64,000 bases of DNA, from assembly GCF_014385065.1 (NCBI RefSeq), contig NZ_JACRTA010000001.1, positions 558,001 through 622,000 on the forward strand. The letters are read 5' to 3'. The notes beneath the pieces are model-generated. The model saw nothing but the letters and a program-made list of their open reading frames with translations, was not told where the DNA came from and ran no database searches. Position numbers and translations under genes: made by a program. Positions within the stretch are counted from its first letter, which is position 1, and the number at the start of each line of letters is the position of its first letter. Positions 9,382 to 17,619 of the stretch are shown in pieces. This DNA comes from Lentihominibacter hominis. Its GTDB lineage: Bacteria > Bacillota > Clostridia > Peptostreptococcales > Anaerovoracaceae.

Positions 9382-10284
9382 CTATTCGTTGGCTTCTGCT
9401 GACGCAGGTGCTTCAGCAGTAGTCTGTGCTTCTTGAACTTGTGCTTCCTGAGCTGCAGCTGCCTCCTCTGCAGGTTCAACTTTCTTAACCTTTCTTACTC
9501 TCTGGTTAACAGCCTTAGGAATCTCATTTCTCTCATTTCTTCTGTCATCTCTTCGAGGTCTTCTTTCACCATCTCTTCTCTGACGTCTGTCGCCTCTCTT
9601 TTTGCCGTCTCTTCTGTCCTTCTTTTCTTCAGGAACAGGGCTCTTAAGGCCTTTGTCAAGAATTTCTCCGTGGTTTATCCAAACCTTTACGCCTAATTTG
9701 CCGTAAGTTGTATCTGCTTCTGCGAAGCCATAGTCGATGTCAGCTCTCAGTGTATGAAGTGGCACGTTACCTTCGCTGTACTTTTCATTTCTTGCGATTT
9801 CTGCGCCGCCAAGTCTTCCTGACGCTAAAACTTTGATTCCCTTAGCACCGGCCTTCATAGTTCTGCCGATAGCCTGCTTCATGGCTCTTCTGAATGAAAC
9901 TCTTCGTTCAAGAGCCTGAGCAATGCTTTCAGCTGTAAGCTGCGCGTCTAATTCCGCTCTTCTTACTTCTTTAATATCTATGAGAATCGTTTTCTTAGTC
10001 ATCTTTTCAAGCTCTGCCTTAAGATCATCGATACCTGTTCCGGATCTTCCGATAACCATGCCCGGCTTAGCTGTAAGAACAATTACTTTTAATTTGTTTT
10101 CTGCCGCTCTTTCAAGCAAAATCTTTGATACTCCTGCAGTATACAGCTTTTTCTTTACGAATTCTCTTACTTTATTATCTTCAACAAGGTAATCTGCAAA
10201 TTTATTCTTATCAGCATACCATTTTGAATCCCAATCTTTTATTACGCCTACTCTCAGTCCATGAGGACTTACTTTCTGACCCAT
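9382..10284 (-). CDS. rpsC: Ribosomal protein uS3 with long charged C-terminal extension
   Basis: The protein has 300 residues against about 210-235 in most bacteria. Residues 1 to about 210 are a normal S3 ([20 protein letters not shown], the KH-domain [27 protein letters not shown]) that lines the mRNA entry site. The remaining 85 or so are first very basic ([17 protein letters not shown]) and then Ala/Glu-rich to the end. No frameshift or stop separates them, so the extension is translated with the core. Its role is unknown; charged S3 tails occur in some Clostridia and Actinobacteria. Confidence 0.96.
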   Translation of the reverse strand: MGQKVSPHGLRVGVIKDWDSKWYADKNKFADYLVEDNKVREFVKKKLYTAGVSKILLERAAENKLKVIVLTAKPGMVIGRSGTGIDDLKAELEKMTKKTILIDIKEVRRAELDAQLTAESIAQALERRVSFRRAMKQAIGRTMKAGAKGIKVLASGRLGGAEIARNEKYSEGNVPLHTLRADIDYGFAEADTTYGKLGVKVWINHGEILDKGLKSPVPEEKKDRRDGKKRGDRRQRRDGERRPRRDDRRNERNEIPKAVNQRVRKVKKVEPAEEAAAAQEAQVQEAQTTAEAPASAEANE

Positions 10285-10301
10285 TAATCGAACCTCCTAT
10301 C

Positions 10302-10634
10302 TTAATTCTTTTCCTTAAGAGTAACGCCTACATGACTGCTTCTCTTCAAGATTATTGATGCTCTGCCTTGTGATCCGGCTCTCCATCTTTTCATAGTCGG
10401 TCCCTGGTTAGCATAAACTTCAGCGACATAAAGATTGTCCGTATTCATTTCTTTGACATCTGCGTTTGCAGCAGCTGATTTAACAACCTTCTCTACTATT
10501 TCTGCTCCTTTTCCGGGAGTGAACTTCAAAATGTTCAATGCCTCGTTTAAATCTTTTCCTCTTACCAGATCAGTAACAGGCTTAAGCTTGATAGGAGACA
10601 TTCTTACATATTTTGCAATTGCTTTTGCTTCCAT
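10302..10634 (-). CDS. rplV: Ribosomal protein uL22
   Basis: The protein has 110 residues from MEAKAIAKYVRMSPIKLKPV. The loop region AEVYANQGPTMKRWRAGSQG that lines the exit tunnel and HVGVTLKEKN at the end are conserved. A TTG two codons upstream is too close to the GGAG site, so the ATG was preferred. It lies 19 nt after rpsS. Confidence 0.95.
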   Translation of the reverse strand: MEAKAIAKYVRMSPIKLKPVTDLVRGKDLNEALNILKFTPGKGAEIVEKVVKSAAANADVKEMNTDNLYVAEVYANQGPTMKRWRAGSQGRASIILKRSSHVGVTLKEKN

Positions 10635-10653
10635 TCTCAATTATCTCCTTTTC

Positions 10654-10926
10654 TTAATCTACTTTCTTATCCGCAGAGTGTCCTCTGTAGGTTCTTGTAG
10701 GAGCAAATTCTCCCAGCCTGTGACCTACCATGTCTTCTGTGATATATACAGGGACATGCTTTCTTCCATCATGCACTGCGATCGTGTGTCCCACCATCTG
10801 CGGGAATATTGTGGATGGTCTTGACCATGTCTTGATTACTTTCTTATCGTTAGCCGCATTCAGCTCTTCTATCGCCTTAAGCAGCTTAGCGTTTACGAAA
10901 GGACCCTTTTTAAGTGATCTACCCAT
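10654..10926 (-). CDS. rpsS: Ribosomal protein uS19
   Basis: The protein has 90 residues. [40 protein letters not shown] and [18 protein letters not shown] sequences mark S19, the 30S head protein partnered with S13. It lies 18 nt downstream of rplB. Confidence 0.98.
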   Translation of the reverse strand: MGRSLKKGPFVNAKLLKAIEELNAANDKKVIKTWSRPSTIFPQMVGHTIAVHDGRKHVPVYITEDMVGHRLGEFAPTRTYRGHSADKKVD

Positions 10927-10944
10927 TGTTTATGCTCCTTCCTA

Positions 10945-11778
10945 CTATTTTTCTCTTCTACCCTTTACGATATATCTGTTTGAATCTTTCTTCTTTTTTC
11001 TCGTCTTATATCCGAGAGCAGGTTTACCCCAAGGTGTAACAGGACTTACCCTACCGATACTTGCTCTACCTTCACCACCGCCGTGTGGGTGATCATTAGG
11101 GTTCATTACAGAACCTCTGACAGTAGGTCTTATGCCCATATGTCTTTTTCTTCCGGCTTTACCAATCTGGATATTCTGATGATCGAGATTGCCTACTTCA
11201 CCGATAGTGGCTCTGCATTCGATTCTTACTTTTCTAACTTCGCCGGAAGGCAGTCTCACCTGTGCGAAATTTCCCTCTTTAGCCATGAGCTGCGCGCCGT
11301 TTCCTGCAGATCTTACCATCTGTCCGCCTTTTCCCGGCTTAAGCTCAACGTTGTGTATCACTGTACCCACAGGGATGTTTGCCAGCGGCAGAGCGTTACC
11401 GATCTTGATGTCGGCTTCCGCGCCTGACTCTATTACCGAACCTACAGTCAGCTTGTTTGGAGCGATGATATATCTCTTTTCACCATCCGCATAATTAATA
11501 AGAGCTATATTGGCTGTTCTGTTAGGATCATATTCTATAGTGGCTACAGTTCCCGGTATTCCGTCTTTATTTCTCTTAAAATCTATTATTCTGTACTTAG
11601 GTCTGTATCCGCCGCCTCTGTGTCTTACAGTGATCTTACCTCTTGAATTTCTTCCCGAGTGCTTTTTAAGAGTTACTGTAAGCGACTTTTCCGGTTTATC
11701 ACAAGTGATTTCCTCGAAAGTGGAAACCGTCATGCCTCTCAAACCAGGACTGGTCGGATTGTATTTTTTAATTCCCAT
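10945..11778 (-). CDS. rplB: Ribosomal protein uL2
   Basis: The protein has 277 residues. [36 protein letters not shown] and the loop [19 protein letters not shown], with the His important for peptidyl transferase architecture, are all present. It is one of the largest 50S proteins and is needed for subunit joining. It lies 18 nt after rplW. Confidence 0.98.
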   Translation of the reverse strand: MGIKKYNPTSPGLRGMTVSTFEEITCDKPEKSLTVTLKKHSGRNSRGKITVRHRGGGYRPKYRIIDFKRNKDGIPGTVATIEYDPNRTANIALINYADGEKRYIIAPNKLTVGSVIESGAEADIKIGNALPLANIPVGTVIHNVELKPGKGGQMVRSAGNGAQLMAKEGNFAQVRLPSGEVRKVRIECRATIGEVGNLDHQNIQIGKAGRKRHMGIRPTVRGSVMNPNDHPHGGGEGRASIGRVSPVTPWGKPALGYKTRKKKKDSNRYIVKGRREK

Positions 11779-11796
11779 CGTTTCCTACCTCCTATA

Positions 11797-12087
11797 TTAC
11801 AGACTCTGGAAGAATTCGATTTCCTTACTTTTTTCTGTAAGAGTTACGATCGCTTTCTTGCTGGCCGCGGTCATACCTACGTATCTTCCCATTCTCTTCT
11901 GTTTTCCTACAACGTTCATGATATTCACTTTAGCGACTTCCACATCAAAAATCTCTTCAACCGCATTCTTGACTTCTGTCTTGTTAGCGTCTACTGCAAC
12001 CTTGAATGTGTATTTTTTAACCTGCGCATCTTCCATACTTTTTTCAGAAATAACAGGCTTTATTATTACATCGTAAGGCGTTTTCAT
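11797..12087 (-). CDS. rplW: Ribosomal protein uL23
   Basis: The protein has 96 residues. [20 protein letters not shown] and [20 protein letters not shown] are the L23 core; the loop [13 protein letters not shown] contacts 23S rRNA at the exit tunnel, where trigger factor docks. Its ATG overlaps the rplD stop (TAATG). Confidence 0.97.
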   Translation of the reverse strand: MKTPYDVIIKPVISEKSMEDAQVKKYTFKVAVDANKTEVKNAVEEIFDVEVAKVNIMNVVGKQKRMGRYVGMTAASKKAIVTLTEKSKEIEFFQSL

Positions 12088-12710
12088 TATGAGTACACCT
12101 CCTCAATCTTTTTTACGGCTTCTTTTGTTACGATGAAGTTCGTATGATTGATAATGTCATATACGTTCATTGTTGTAACAAGAGCTGTTCTTACTCCCTT
12201 GATGTTGGCTGCGGACCTTATTGTGTTTTCGTCCTTTTCAGCCATTACGATTAATGCCTTTTTGCCGGCTTTTACGTTTTCCAGCATTTTTATCATTTCC
12301 TTTGTCTTAGGCTGATCGAACTTAATCTCGTCCATAACGATAAGCTCATTTTCAGCAGCTTTTGAAGAAAGCGCCGACAACATCGCCAGCCTTCTTAACT
12401 TCTTAGGCAATGTGTATCTGTAGCTTCTTGGCTTCGGTGCAAATACCACACCTCCTCCTATCTGTGAAGGGTCTGTCGTGCTTCCCTGTCTGTGTCGGCC
12501 TGTACCTTTCTGTCTGAAAGGCTTTCTGCCTCCTCCTCTGACTTCAGCTCTGGTTTTAGCAGACTGTGTTCCCTGTCTTCTGTTGGCTAAAATGTTTTTT
12601 ATTACTGCATGAACTGCATTCTGGTTTGGTTCGATGCCGAATATCTCATCTTTTAATTCGATCTGTCCGGCTTCCTGACCTGCCATGTTTAGCATTGTCA
12701 CTTTTGACAT
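12087..12710 (-). CDS. rplD: Ribosomal protein uL4
   Basis: The protein has 207 residues. The extended loop [34 protein letters not shown] reaches the tunnel constriction. L4 is the autogenous regulator of the S10 operon in E. coli, acting by attenuation and translational repression on the leader; whether that holds here is not known, but the leader upstream of rpsJ contains an attenuator-like hairpin. It follows rplC by 25 nt. Confidence 0.97.
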   Translation of the reverse strand: MSKVTMLNMAGQEAGQIELKDEIFGIEPNQNAVHAVIKNILANRRQGTQSAKTRAEVRGGGRKPFRQKGTGRHRQGSTTDPSQIGGGVVFAPKPRSYRYTLPKKLRRLAMLSALSSKAAENELIVMDEIKFDQPKTKEMIKMLENVKAGKKALIVMAEKDENTIRSAANIKGVRTALVTTMNVYDIINHTNFIVTKEAVKKIEEVYS

Positions 12711-12735
12711 CTTACTTCCTCCTTCCTGAAGTCAT

Positions 12736-13371
12736 CTATTTGTTCTGACCTTTAACTGCATACTGGATACGAACGATTCCGCCTTTATTTCCGGGAACCG
12801 CGCCCTTTATCAGCATAAGGTTCTGCTCTTCTATAACTTTTACCAGTTCAACGTTCTGAACAGTCACTGTTTCGCGACCCATTCTTCCCGGACCTGCGTT
12901 ACCCTTAAATACTCTTGAAGGATAAGTACCGGCTGCCAGAGCTCCGGCAAGTCTCTTGTGCTTTGAGCCGTGACTCATAGGACCTCTGTGGTGTCCGTGT
13001 CTTTTAATATTACCCTGAGTTCCTTTACCCTTTGAAGTTCCTGTTACATCCAGCTTCTTTCCGGCTTCAAAATCTGCAACTGTTATCTGCTGACCGATTT
13101 CATAAGTCTCACCTTCTTCGGGTCTGAACTCTGCCAAATGTTTCTTAGGAGCAATTTCATTTTTGTCGAAATGTCCTGTCATAGGCTTATTGACTCTCTG
13201 CGGTTTTGCATCTTCATAACCGAACTGTACCGCATTGTATCCATCAGTCTCGACAGTCTTTATCTGTGTTACCGTCATAGGACCAGCTTCTACTACCGTT
13301 ACAGGTACTACTGTACCATGCTCGGTAAAGATCTGAGTCATGCCCATCTTTTTACCTAAAATTGTTTTCAT
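12736..13371 (-). CDS. rplC: Ribosomal protein uL3
   Basis: The protein has 211 residues. MKTILGKKMGMTQIFTEHG, GTSKGKGTQGNIKRHGHHRG and PMSHGSKHKRLAGALAAGTY are diagnostic; the latter wraps the peptidyl transferase centre. It is preceded by a 248-nt spacer after rpsJ, much longer than the usual spacing. Confidence 0.98.
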   Translation of the reverse strand: MKTILGKKMGMTQIFTEHGTVVPVTVVEAGPMTVTQIKTVETDGYNAVQFGYEDAKPQRVNKPMTGHFDKNEIAPKKHLAEFRPEEGETYEIGQQITVADFEAGKKLDVTGTSKGKGTQGNIKRHGHHRGPMSHGSKHKRLAGALAAGTYPSRVFKGNAGPGRMGRETVTVQNVELVKVIEEQNLMLIKGAVPGNKGGIVRIQYAVKGQNK

Positions 13372-13619
13372 GGTTTATTTTTCCTCCTCCTTGTCCTTTC
13401 GTCCCGCCTCCGGAACTCAGGCACAATCATTTCTTACAGCGGAGCAAGCCCTAGCCCGATTTGTCCTGAAAATCGCGGCAGGTCTGCTGCAAGTCTTTCC
13501 CAAATCTCTGATTTGGCTGAAAGCTACTGCGCAAGCCCTGCGGTTTTCACCACAATTCTTAAGGTCTGCTCATACTAAGGGAGTTCCCTTCGCTTTTTAT
13601 TTAACATCGCTCTTGTCTG
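13372..13619 (-). other. 248-nt structured spacer between rpsJ and rplC
   Basis: The base composition is richer in G+C than the adjacent genes. On the minus strand it contains hairpins AAGGGA/TCCCTT close to the rpsJ stop and CCAAATC-AGA-GATTTGG at 13500-13516 (approximate). A plus-strand open frame crosses it but resembles no protein family I know and starts inside rplC, so it was not called. A processing, attenuation or autoregulatory element separating S10 from L3 is possible. Confidence 0.4.
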
Positions 13620-13931
13620 TTAGAGCTTGATTTCGATATCGACACCTGCCGGCAGATCCAGTTTAGTCAACGCGTCTGTTGTTCTTGCCGTAGCACTTGT
13701 AATGTCGATCAGTCTCTTATGTGTTCTCTGTTCGAACTGTTCTCTTGAATCCTTATATTTGTGAACAGCTCTCAAAATAGTAACCACTTCCTTCTCTGTA
13801 GGAAGCGGAATAGGGCCGGAGACTTCGGCGCCTGTTTTCTTGGCAGTCTCAACAATTTTAGCTGCAGACTGATCAAGAAGTGCGTGATCATAAGCTTTAA
13901 GCTTAATTCTGATTTTTTGTAATTCGCTCAT
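13620..13931 (-). CDS. rpsJ: Ribosomal protein uS10
   Basis: The protein has 103 residues. [40 protein letters not shown] and [11 protein letters not shown] are the S10 signatures; it is also NusE, a partner of NusB in antitermination. It is the first gene of the operon here. No fusA or tuf lies upstream, so this operon has been separated from the str operon. Confidence 0.98.
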   Translation of the reverse strand: MSELQKIRIKLKAYDHALLDQSAAKIVETAKKTGAEVSGPIPLPTEKEVVTILRAVHKYKDSREQFEQRTHKRLIDITSATARTTDALTKLDLPAGVDIEIKL

Positions 13932-14215
13932 TTCTTTCCTCCTAAATTTTTTGTACTGTTTTCGCTATGCTCGTACAAGGGGTTCTTTAAAACTTGATTT
14001 TCCCACTTACGAGTTCCTCCCGAAGCCGCAGTTTCGGCGGTTCTCAGCGCGTGCACAGTGGTTTCGCTTGCTTCGTACACGGTTTCGTGTGTTCCCTATA
14101 TTTTACACAAAACAAAAAATCAGCGAATCCCTTCGCCCCCATCTTTTGTGGGGACAATTCTCAGTGAAAATTCTCCTATAGCAAGGTAACTTCCCACCTC
14201 ATCGCCTTACACAAG
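13932..14215 (-). promoter_or_regulatory. Leader of the S10 operon with attenuator-like hairpin
   Basis: A 5' untranslated region of about 280 nt precedes rpsJ. About 75 nt from the predicted transcript start lies GCGAA-GGGA-TTCGC (14123-14136), followed on the minus strand by TGATTTTTTGTTTTG, an intrinsic terminator form. It is directly preceded by a CCCC/GGGG stem (14137-14153) that could compete with it. Downstream are more hairpins: ACACG/CGTGT, CCGAA/TTCGG, and TTGTAC/GTACAA near rpsJ. The layout suggests control by transcription attenuation, as L4 does in E. coli, but the ligand is inferred only. Confidence 0.6.
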
Positions 14216-14222
14216 CCTTTGT

Positions 14223-14251
14223 AGTATATAACATTATTCAAATTTATGCAA
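14223..14251 (-). promoter_or_regulatory. Sigma-A type promoter of the S10-spc-alpha operon
   Basis: Minus strand -35 TTGCAT (14246-14251), 17-bp spacer, -10 TATACT (14223-14228). Transcription should start near 14216. The sequence upstream is AT-rich, as expected for a strong ribosomal promoter. Confidence 0.75.
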
Positions 14252-14548
14252 TAGTTTTAAGAAAAGTTTTTTATGTTTTTTGTTCATTAAAAATCTTGTA
14301 TTTTCAATGTTTATATGGTCTTTTACACGCACACGTATCGTTGTGTTTCTTTTTTGACAGGAGCAATCCTTTTGTTTACACCATAACGCTTCATTATTTT
14401 TTGCTTTGCGAAAAAAAGACCTCAATAAGATTGCATAACTAAAAAAGAAAAGATACAAATCCCTGATTTTCCCATATACCTGCAAATCGCTATGAAATCT
14501 TTCTCATATCTCAAAAGGTTTTCTGATAACAAATCTTTTTTGTATATG
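14252..14548. other. Intergenic region without recognisable gene
   Basis: AT-rich. A minus-strand frame of 83 codons crosses it but overlaps the operon promoter, has no clear ribosome site and no family resemblance. I see only the upstream flank of the S10 promoter here. Confidence 0.5.
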
Positions 14549-14590
14549 AAAAAAGATCCGAAACAGTTTTTTTAAACTGCTGCAGATCTT
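14549..14590 (-). terminator. Intrinsic terminator of the surface protein gene
   Basis: Minus strand stem AAGATC/GATCTT with an inner CAGTTT/AAACTG stem, followed by a run of T. It lies about 75 nt after the stop of the surface protein gene and insulates it from the ribosomal operon. Confidence 0.75.
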
Positions 14591-14662
14591 CCTTATCACT
14601 TAAACTATCTACTCTCAGAATACCTTGAAGCAAAAATCTTTCACCGGTTTCTCATAAGATAA

Positions 14663-16396
14663 TTACGCATTCTTGCGTCTATTATAAACTACTGTTCCTG
14701 TCGTTCCCGCTGCCAAAAGCAATACCGCCCAAAGAACCATATTGCTGCCATCTCCTGTTGCTGCACTTTCATCGTCTTTTTCCGGCTGCACTGTTTCTCC
14801 TCCGGTTCCCAGCGCAGGAATAACCTGAACTTTTTCATCAGTATACTGTTTACCTTCAAAATCTACTGTTGCAGTATATATGATTTTTCCGTCTTTATCA
14901 AAAGTTGCTTCAGTAGTTTGGCTGATTATCTGAGCTACTACCGATTCTTTATGATCAGCATCTTTTTCGCATATAAATGTTGCTGATGCAGAGGAATTAT
15001 CATTCCCCCATGCCCATATAGGTTCTTTCCATACATGTCCGCAAACTTCTACTGAGCCTGTGACAGGCTCATTTGTCTCTGAATCCGCCTTGATGAAATA
15101 GGAATGACCTTTTTCTGTCGTATAAACTTTCAGTCCAACAGCACTGAATCCATCACCCATTGTTATAGCTACAGAGAGGTCTTTTTTAACTCCTTCAAAA
15201 GGTCTTCCGCCAGCTTTATTTTCAGCAGTTACATCGGCGTCAAGATGAATTCCTCCATCTGAAAAATTACGTATAGTTGCAATATCTTTATTATTGGAGG
15301 CTGCTGTAATTTTTGTGCCATTTCCTGTAATAGTAAGCGCTCCGCTACGAGCCAGAATTGCGCTCTGCGTTTCAGAATAAAGGTTAACAATTCCGCCTGT
15401 GATATCTATTCCGTCCCATCCCAAAATAGATACATCCATAGTCTCCATATCTATGTTACCGCCTTCAATGCTGACTTTGCCGCCATCAGCGGAAATCCCC
15501 AGGCCCGTCTTTCCTTTTATTTCTGTGTCAGCTCCTTTTATTGTAATATCACTCCCGCTATACAAAACATATCCTACATAATCAGAATCAGAATCCGGAT
15601 CGTCAGGATCAAGAGGGAATTTTTCAAGACTGCTGCTTACATCCATTTTAGTATTGTCTACAATAATACTTCCTGATTCGCAAAATACTGCCGCCTCTGT
15701 ATACACATCAATATTCAGCTTACTGTTTTTCAGGACTATAGATGATGGATCTGACTGAGAAAATATTCCCGCGCCTTCTGCATCAATATCTACCGCTGAA
15801 TCTTCAACATATATGTCTCCTCCACCAGTATATATCCCATGCCAATCAGAAACAAGATGCGCATTCAAACCGCCTTTCAGAAAAATATCATTGCTCGCAC
15901 ATACAGGAGGAAACGCCCCATTCTGTCCTGATACTGACTCTGCCACCAGTTTTCCCGGTCCCGAAATATTCAAATCACCGCCAGAAGCATATACACTATT
16001 ACCTCCTTTAGAATAAAGAGAAAGTACAGCGCCCTCATTGATATCAATATTCAGCGCTGATACAGAATTATCCCCCCAAATAGCAGTCCCCTCAATCGGA
16101 AGCTTTTCACTTCCTACGAAACAACTGCCTTCAATTGTGATATTAAATTCCCCGTCAGCTTTTTCAATGCTCACCTGCTTTTCCAAGGATACATTTTTAA
16201 GAGTAAGCGTCTTATTAGCTTTATCCAATAAGGCCGTCCCATCTCCGACAAGATTTTCCCCATCAGAGAGTTCCACTCCTCCTATTGAAACGCTTACCGT
16301 TCCTGCTGCAGACACACTCACAGGTATCATAAGCGCTGCCATAATGAACACAGCTATCAGCATCAACAAGTTTCTTTTCATTCTACACTTGTCCAT
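14663..16396 (-). CDS. Secreted surface protein with beta-helix-like repeats and C-terminal membrane anchor
   Basis: The protein has 577 residues. Residues 1-30 form a signal peptide (MKRNLLMLIAVFIMAALMIP...VSA). The middle, to about residue 400, is a series of short strands rich in Gly, Asp and Ile (DITIKGAD, KVSIEGGNID, DITGGIVNLYS), as in right-handed beta-helix or carbohydrate-binding-like surface proteins of Clostridia. The C-terminus has ATGDGSN, a hydrophobic stretch, then NRRKNA, which resembles a degenerate wall-sorting signal; no strict LPxTG is present. The start MDKC is 4 nt after GGAGG; a second Met six codons in is a possible alternative. Its promoter has a poly-G spacer, and a decayed paralogue lies upstream. 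Ligand and function are unknown. Confidence 0.85.
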   Translation of the reverse strand: MDKCRMKRNLLMLIAVFIMAALMIPVSVSAAGTVSVSIGGVELSDGENLVGDGTALLDKANKTLTLKNVSLEKQVSIEKADGEFNITIEGSCFVGSEKLPIEGTAIWGDNSVSALNIDINEGAVLSLYSKGGNSVYASGGDLNISGPGKLVAESVSGQNGAFPPVCASNDIFLKGGLNAHLVSDWHGIYTGGGDIYVEDSAVDIDAEGAGIFSQSDPSSIVLKNSKLNIDVYTEAAVFCESGSIIVDNTKMDVSSSLEKFPLDPDDPDSDSDYVGYVLYSGSDITIKGADTEIKGKTGLGISADGGKVSIEGGNIDMETMDVSILGWDGIDITGGIVNLYSETQSAILARSGALTITGNGTKITAASNNKDIATIRNFSDGGIHLDADVTAENKAGGRPFEGVKKDLSVAITMGDGFSAVGLKVYTTEKGHSYFIKADSETNEPVTGSVEVCGHVWKEPIWAWGNDNSSASATFICEKDADHKESVVAQIISQTTEATFDKDGKIIYTATVDFEGKQYTDEKVQVIPALGTGGETVQPEKDDESAATGDGSNMVLWAVLLLAAGTTGTVVYNRRKNA

Positions 16397-16477
16397 AATT
16401 CCTCCTTCACACTATTTAATTTTAATACACTTACAGCAGACTATATACAATTCCCCAAAAAGATAGTCTCTTTAAGA

Positions 16478-16507
16478 AGTATACCCCCCCCCTTATATAT
16501 TTTGCAA
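16478..16507 (-). promoter_or_regulatory. Promoter with G9 homopolymer in the spacer (candidate phase-variable switch)
   Basis: Minus strand -35 TTGCAA (16502-16507) and -10 TATACT (16478-16483) are separated by 18 bp, of which nine consecutive are G (C on the plus strand, 16484-16492). Loss or gain of one G by slippage would give spacers of 17 or 19 bp and so alter promoter strength. The distance to the start codon is about 80 nt. The hexamers are read directly; the switching role is inferred. Confidence 0.65.
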
Positions 16508-16666
16508 GATTTTTTTAACATTCTATATCAATAAATACTGCGTAGAATTTTTTCTGTACAATATCCCGATATTGCCCCCCAATACCAGTAATTCACTGCT
16601 AAAAAACTGAAAACAGCTTTCATCTGAAACCAAACCATTGCAAAATGATTATGATAATTTCAAAAC

Positions 16667-16710
16667 AAAAAGAACCGAAACCGGCTTTTACAAGCAATTT
16701 CGATTCTTTT
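16667..16710 (-). terminator. Intrinsic terminator downstream of the decayed paralogue
   Basis: Minus strand AAAAGAATCGAAA pairs with TTTCGGTTCTTTT around a central GCTTGTAAAAGC hairpin and ends in a T-run. It sits downstream of the pseudogene remnant just as the functional copy has its own terminator. Confidence 0.65.
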
Positions 16711-16734
16711 AGTATTTTCCGTTTAATAAAATAA

Positions 16735-16920
16735 CTTCAATTAAACATTCTTTTTTATTATAGCCCGCTGTATCAGTCATTCCCGCCGCATAAGCCATAC
16801 CGCCCAGAAAAACATATTGCCGATATCTCCCCTTTCGGCGTTTCCGTCCTTTTTCTCCGCCGCTCCGCATAAGTACAATTCCCGCCTTTATATAAAGGGC
16901 CTCTGACTTCAACTTTTACT
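16735..16920 (-). pseudogene. Frameshifted 3' remnant of a surface-protein paralogue (membrane anchor region)
   Basis: On the minus strand one frame reads EKKDGNAERGDIGNMFFWAVWL. It aligns with EKDDESAATGDGSNMVLWAVLL at the C-terminus of the neighbouring 577-residue protein. After a shift of frame the next reads YAAGMTDTAGYNKKE, matching LAAGTTGTVVYNRRK. At the DNA level both stretches are clearly alike, including the sequence encoding NM-WAV. The body of the gene is missing, so this is the tail of a duplicated and mostly deleted copy. Its upstream boundary is uncertain; similarity fades near 16920. Confidence 0.7.
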
Positions 16921-17157
16921 GCAGCCCCAGCTTTTTTGTTTCTGTTCCCTTGTATCTAACACACCATATGCCATTTCCCACATCTATGATCCTATTTGTG
17001 CAGGGAATCCACTTAGACCATCAAAAGAAGACGAATACTCCATTTTGCAGTCCTCGTCAGCTTACCATCATGCTCTTCTACATCAGGCGCTTCCCTATTA
17101 CTTTTAATGACAATAAAAAAGATCTCCCTTACATAGATTTATTCGGAACGCCAAAAT
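16921..17157. other. Intergenic region, possibly further debris
   Basis: No supported gene. A plus-strand frame of 84 codons crosses the 3' end of the acetyltransferase and looks like a shadow. The stretch may be remaining sequence from the deleted paralogue, but I could not align it. Confidence 0.35.
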
Positions 17158-17574
17158 TCAAGTATTTATCCACCTCACCATTCCGGCTCCCATTTCATCA
17201 TTAGGTCTTCTCACAAATCCGGATTTCTCATAAAAACCCTCATTTCCTTTTGTTGACATTAGATTTACCATAACAAAAAGATCACCCTGAGCCAGACTGT
17301 CAAGCCATTCATTAATATATCCCAAAATCGCTTTTCCGATTCCCTGCCCCTGATACTGAGGATCCACCATAACATCTGCAATCAAATACATATATCCTCC
17401 GTCACCTATAACTCTTGCAAATCCCACGGCTCGTTCTTCGTCATAGGCAGCAATAGTATAATAAGAATTATCAAGACCCTTTTCCGCCCTTTGACGGTCA
17501 ATCTGCCTCCATCCTACCGATTCTCTTAATTTATTGTATTCACTCACCGATATAAAGTTTATATATCTTATCAT
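17158..17574 (-). CDS. GNAT-family N-acetyltransferase
   Basis: The protein has 138 residues. The acetyl-CoA-binding motif A is plain: IADVMVDPQYQGQGIGKAIL (residues about 65-85, Q/RxxGxG/A form). It is preceded by the strand AVGFARVIGDGG and followed by GNEGFYEKSGFVRRP, the motif B region. Such short GNATs acetylate small molecules or protein N-termini; the substrate cannot be told. It lies 45 nt downstream of the PfkB kinase, on the same strand. Confidence 0.85.
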   Translation of the reverse strand: MIRYINFISVSEYNKLRESVGWRQIDRQRAEKGLDNSYYTIAAYDEERAVGFARVIGDGGYMYLIADVMVDPQYQGQGIGKAILGYINEWLDSLAQGDLFVMVNLMSTKGNEGFYEKSGFVRRPNDEMGAGMVRWINT

Positions 17575-17619
17575 CTCTGTCTACCTGTCTTTCTGCAAAA
17601 TATTCAAGTCTGTATATTG

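Noticed and set aside
13340..13630. 96-codon plus-strand ORF across the rpsJ-rplC spacer
   Set aside because: It starts inside rplC on the opposite strand, has no ribosome site and looks like a shadow of structured spacer DNA.
13951..14181. 76-codon plus-strand ORF in the S10 leader
   Set aside because: It is antisense to the operon leader; composition follows the hairpins and no ribosome site is seen.
14234..14485. 83-codon minus-strand ORF before rpsJ
   Set aside because: It overlaps the S10 operon promoter, has no ribosome site and resembles no family; AT-rich chance frame.
16709..16912. 67-codon ORF as a real small gene
   Set aside because: It runs through the frameshifted paralogue remnant; part of it matches the anchor of the neighbouring protein in one frame and the rest does not.
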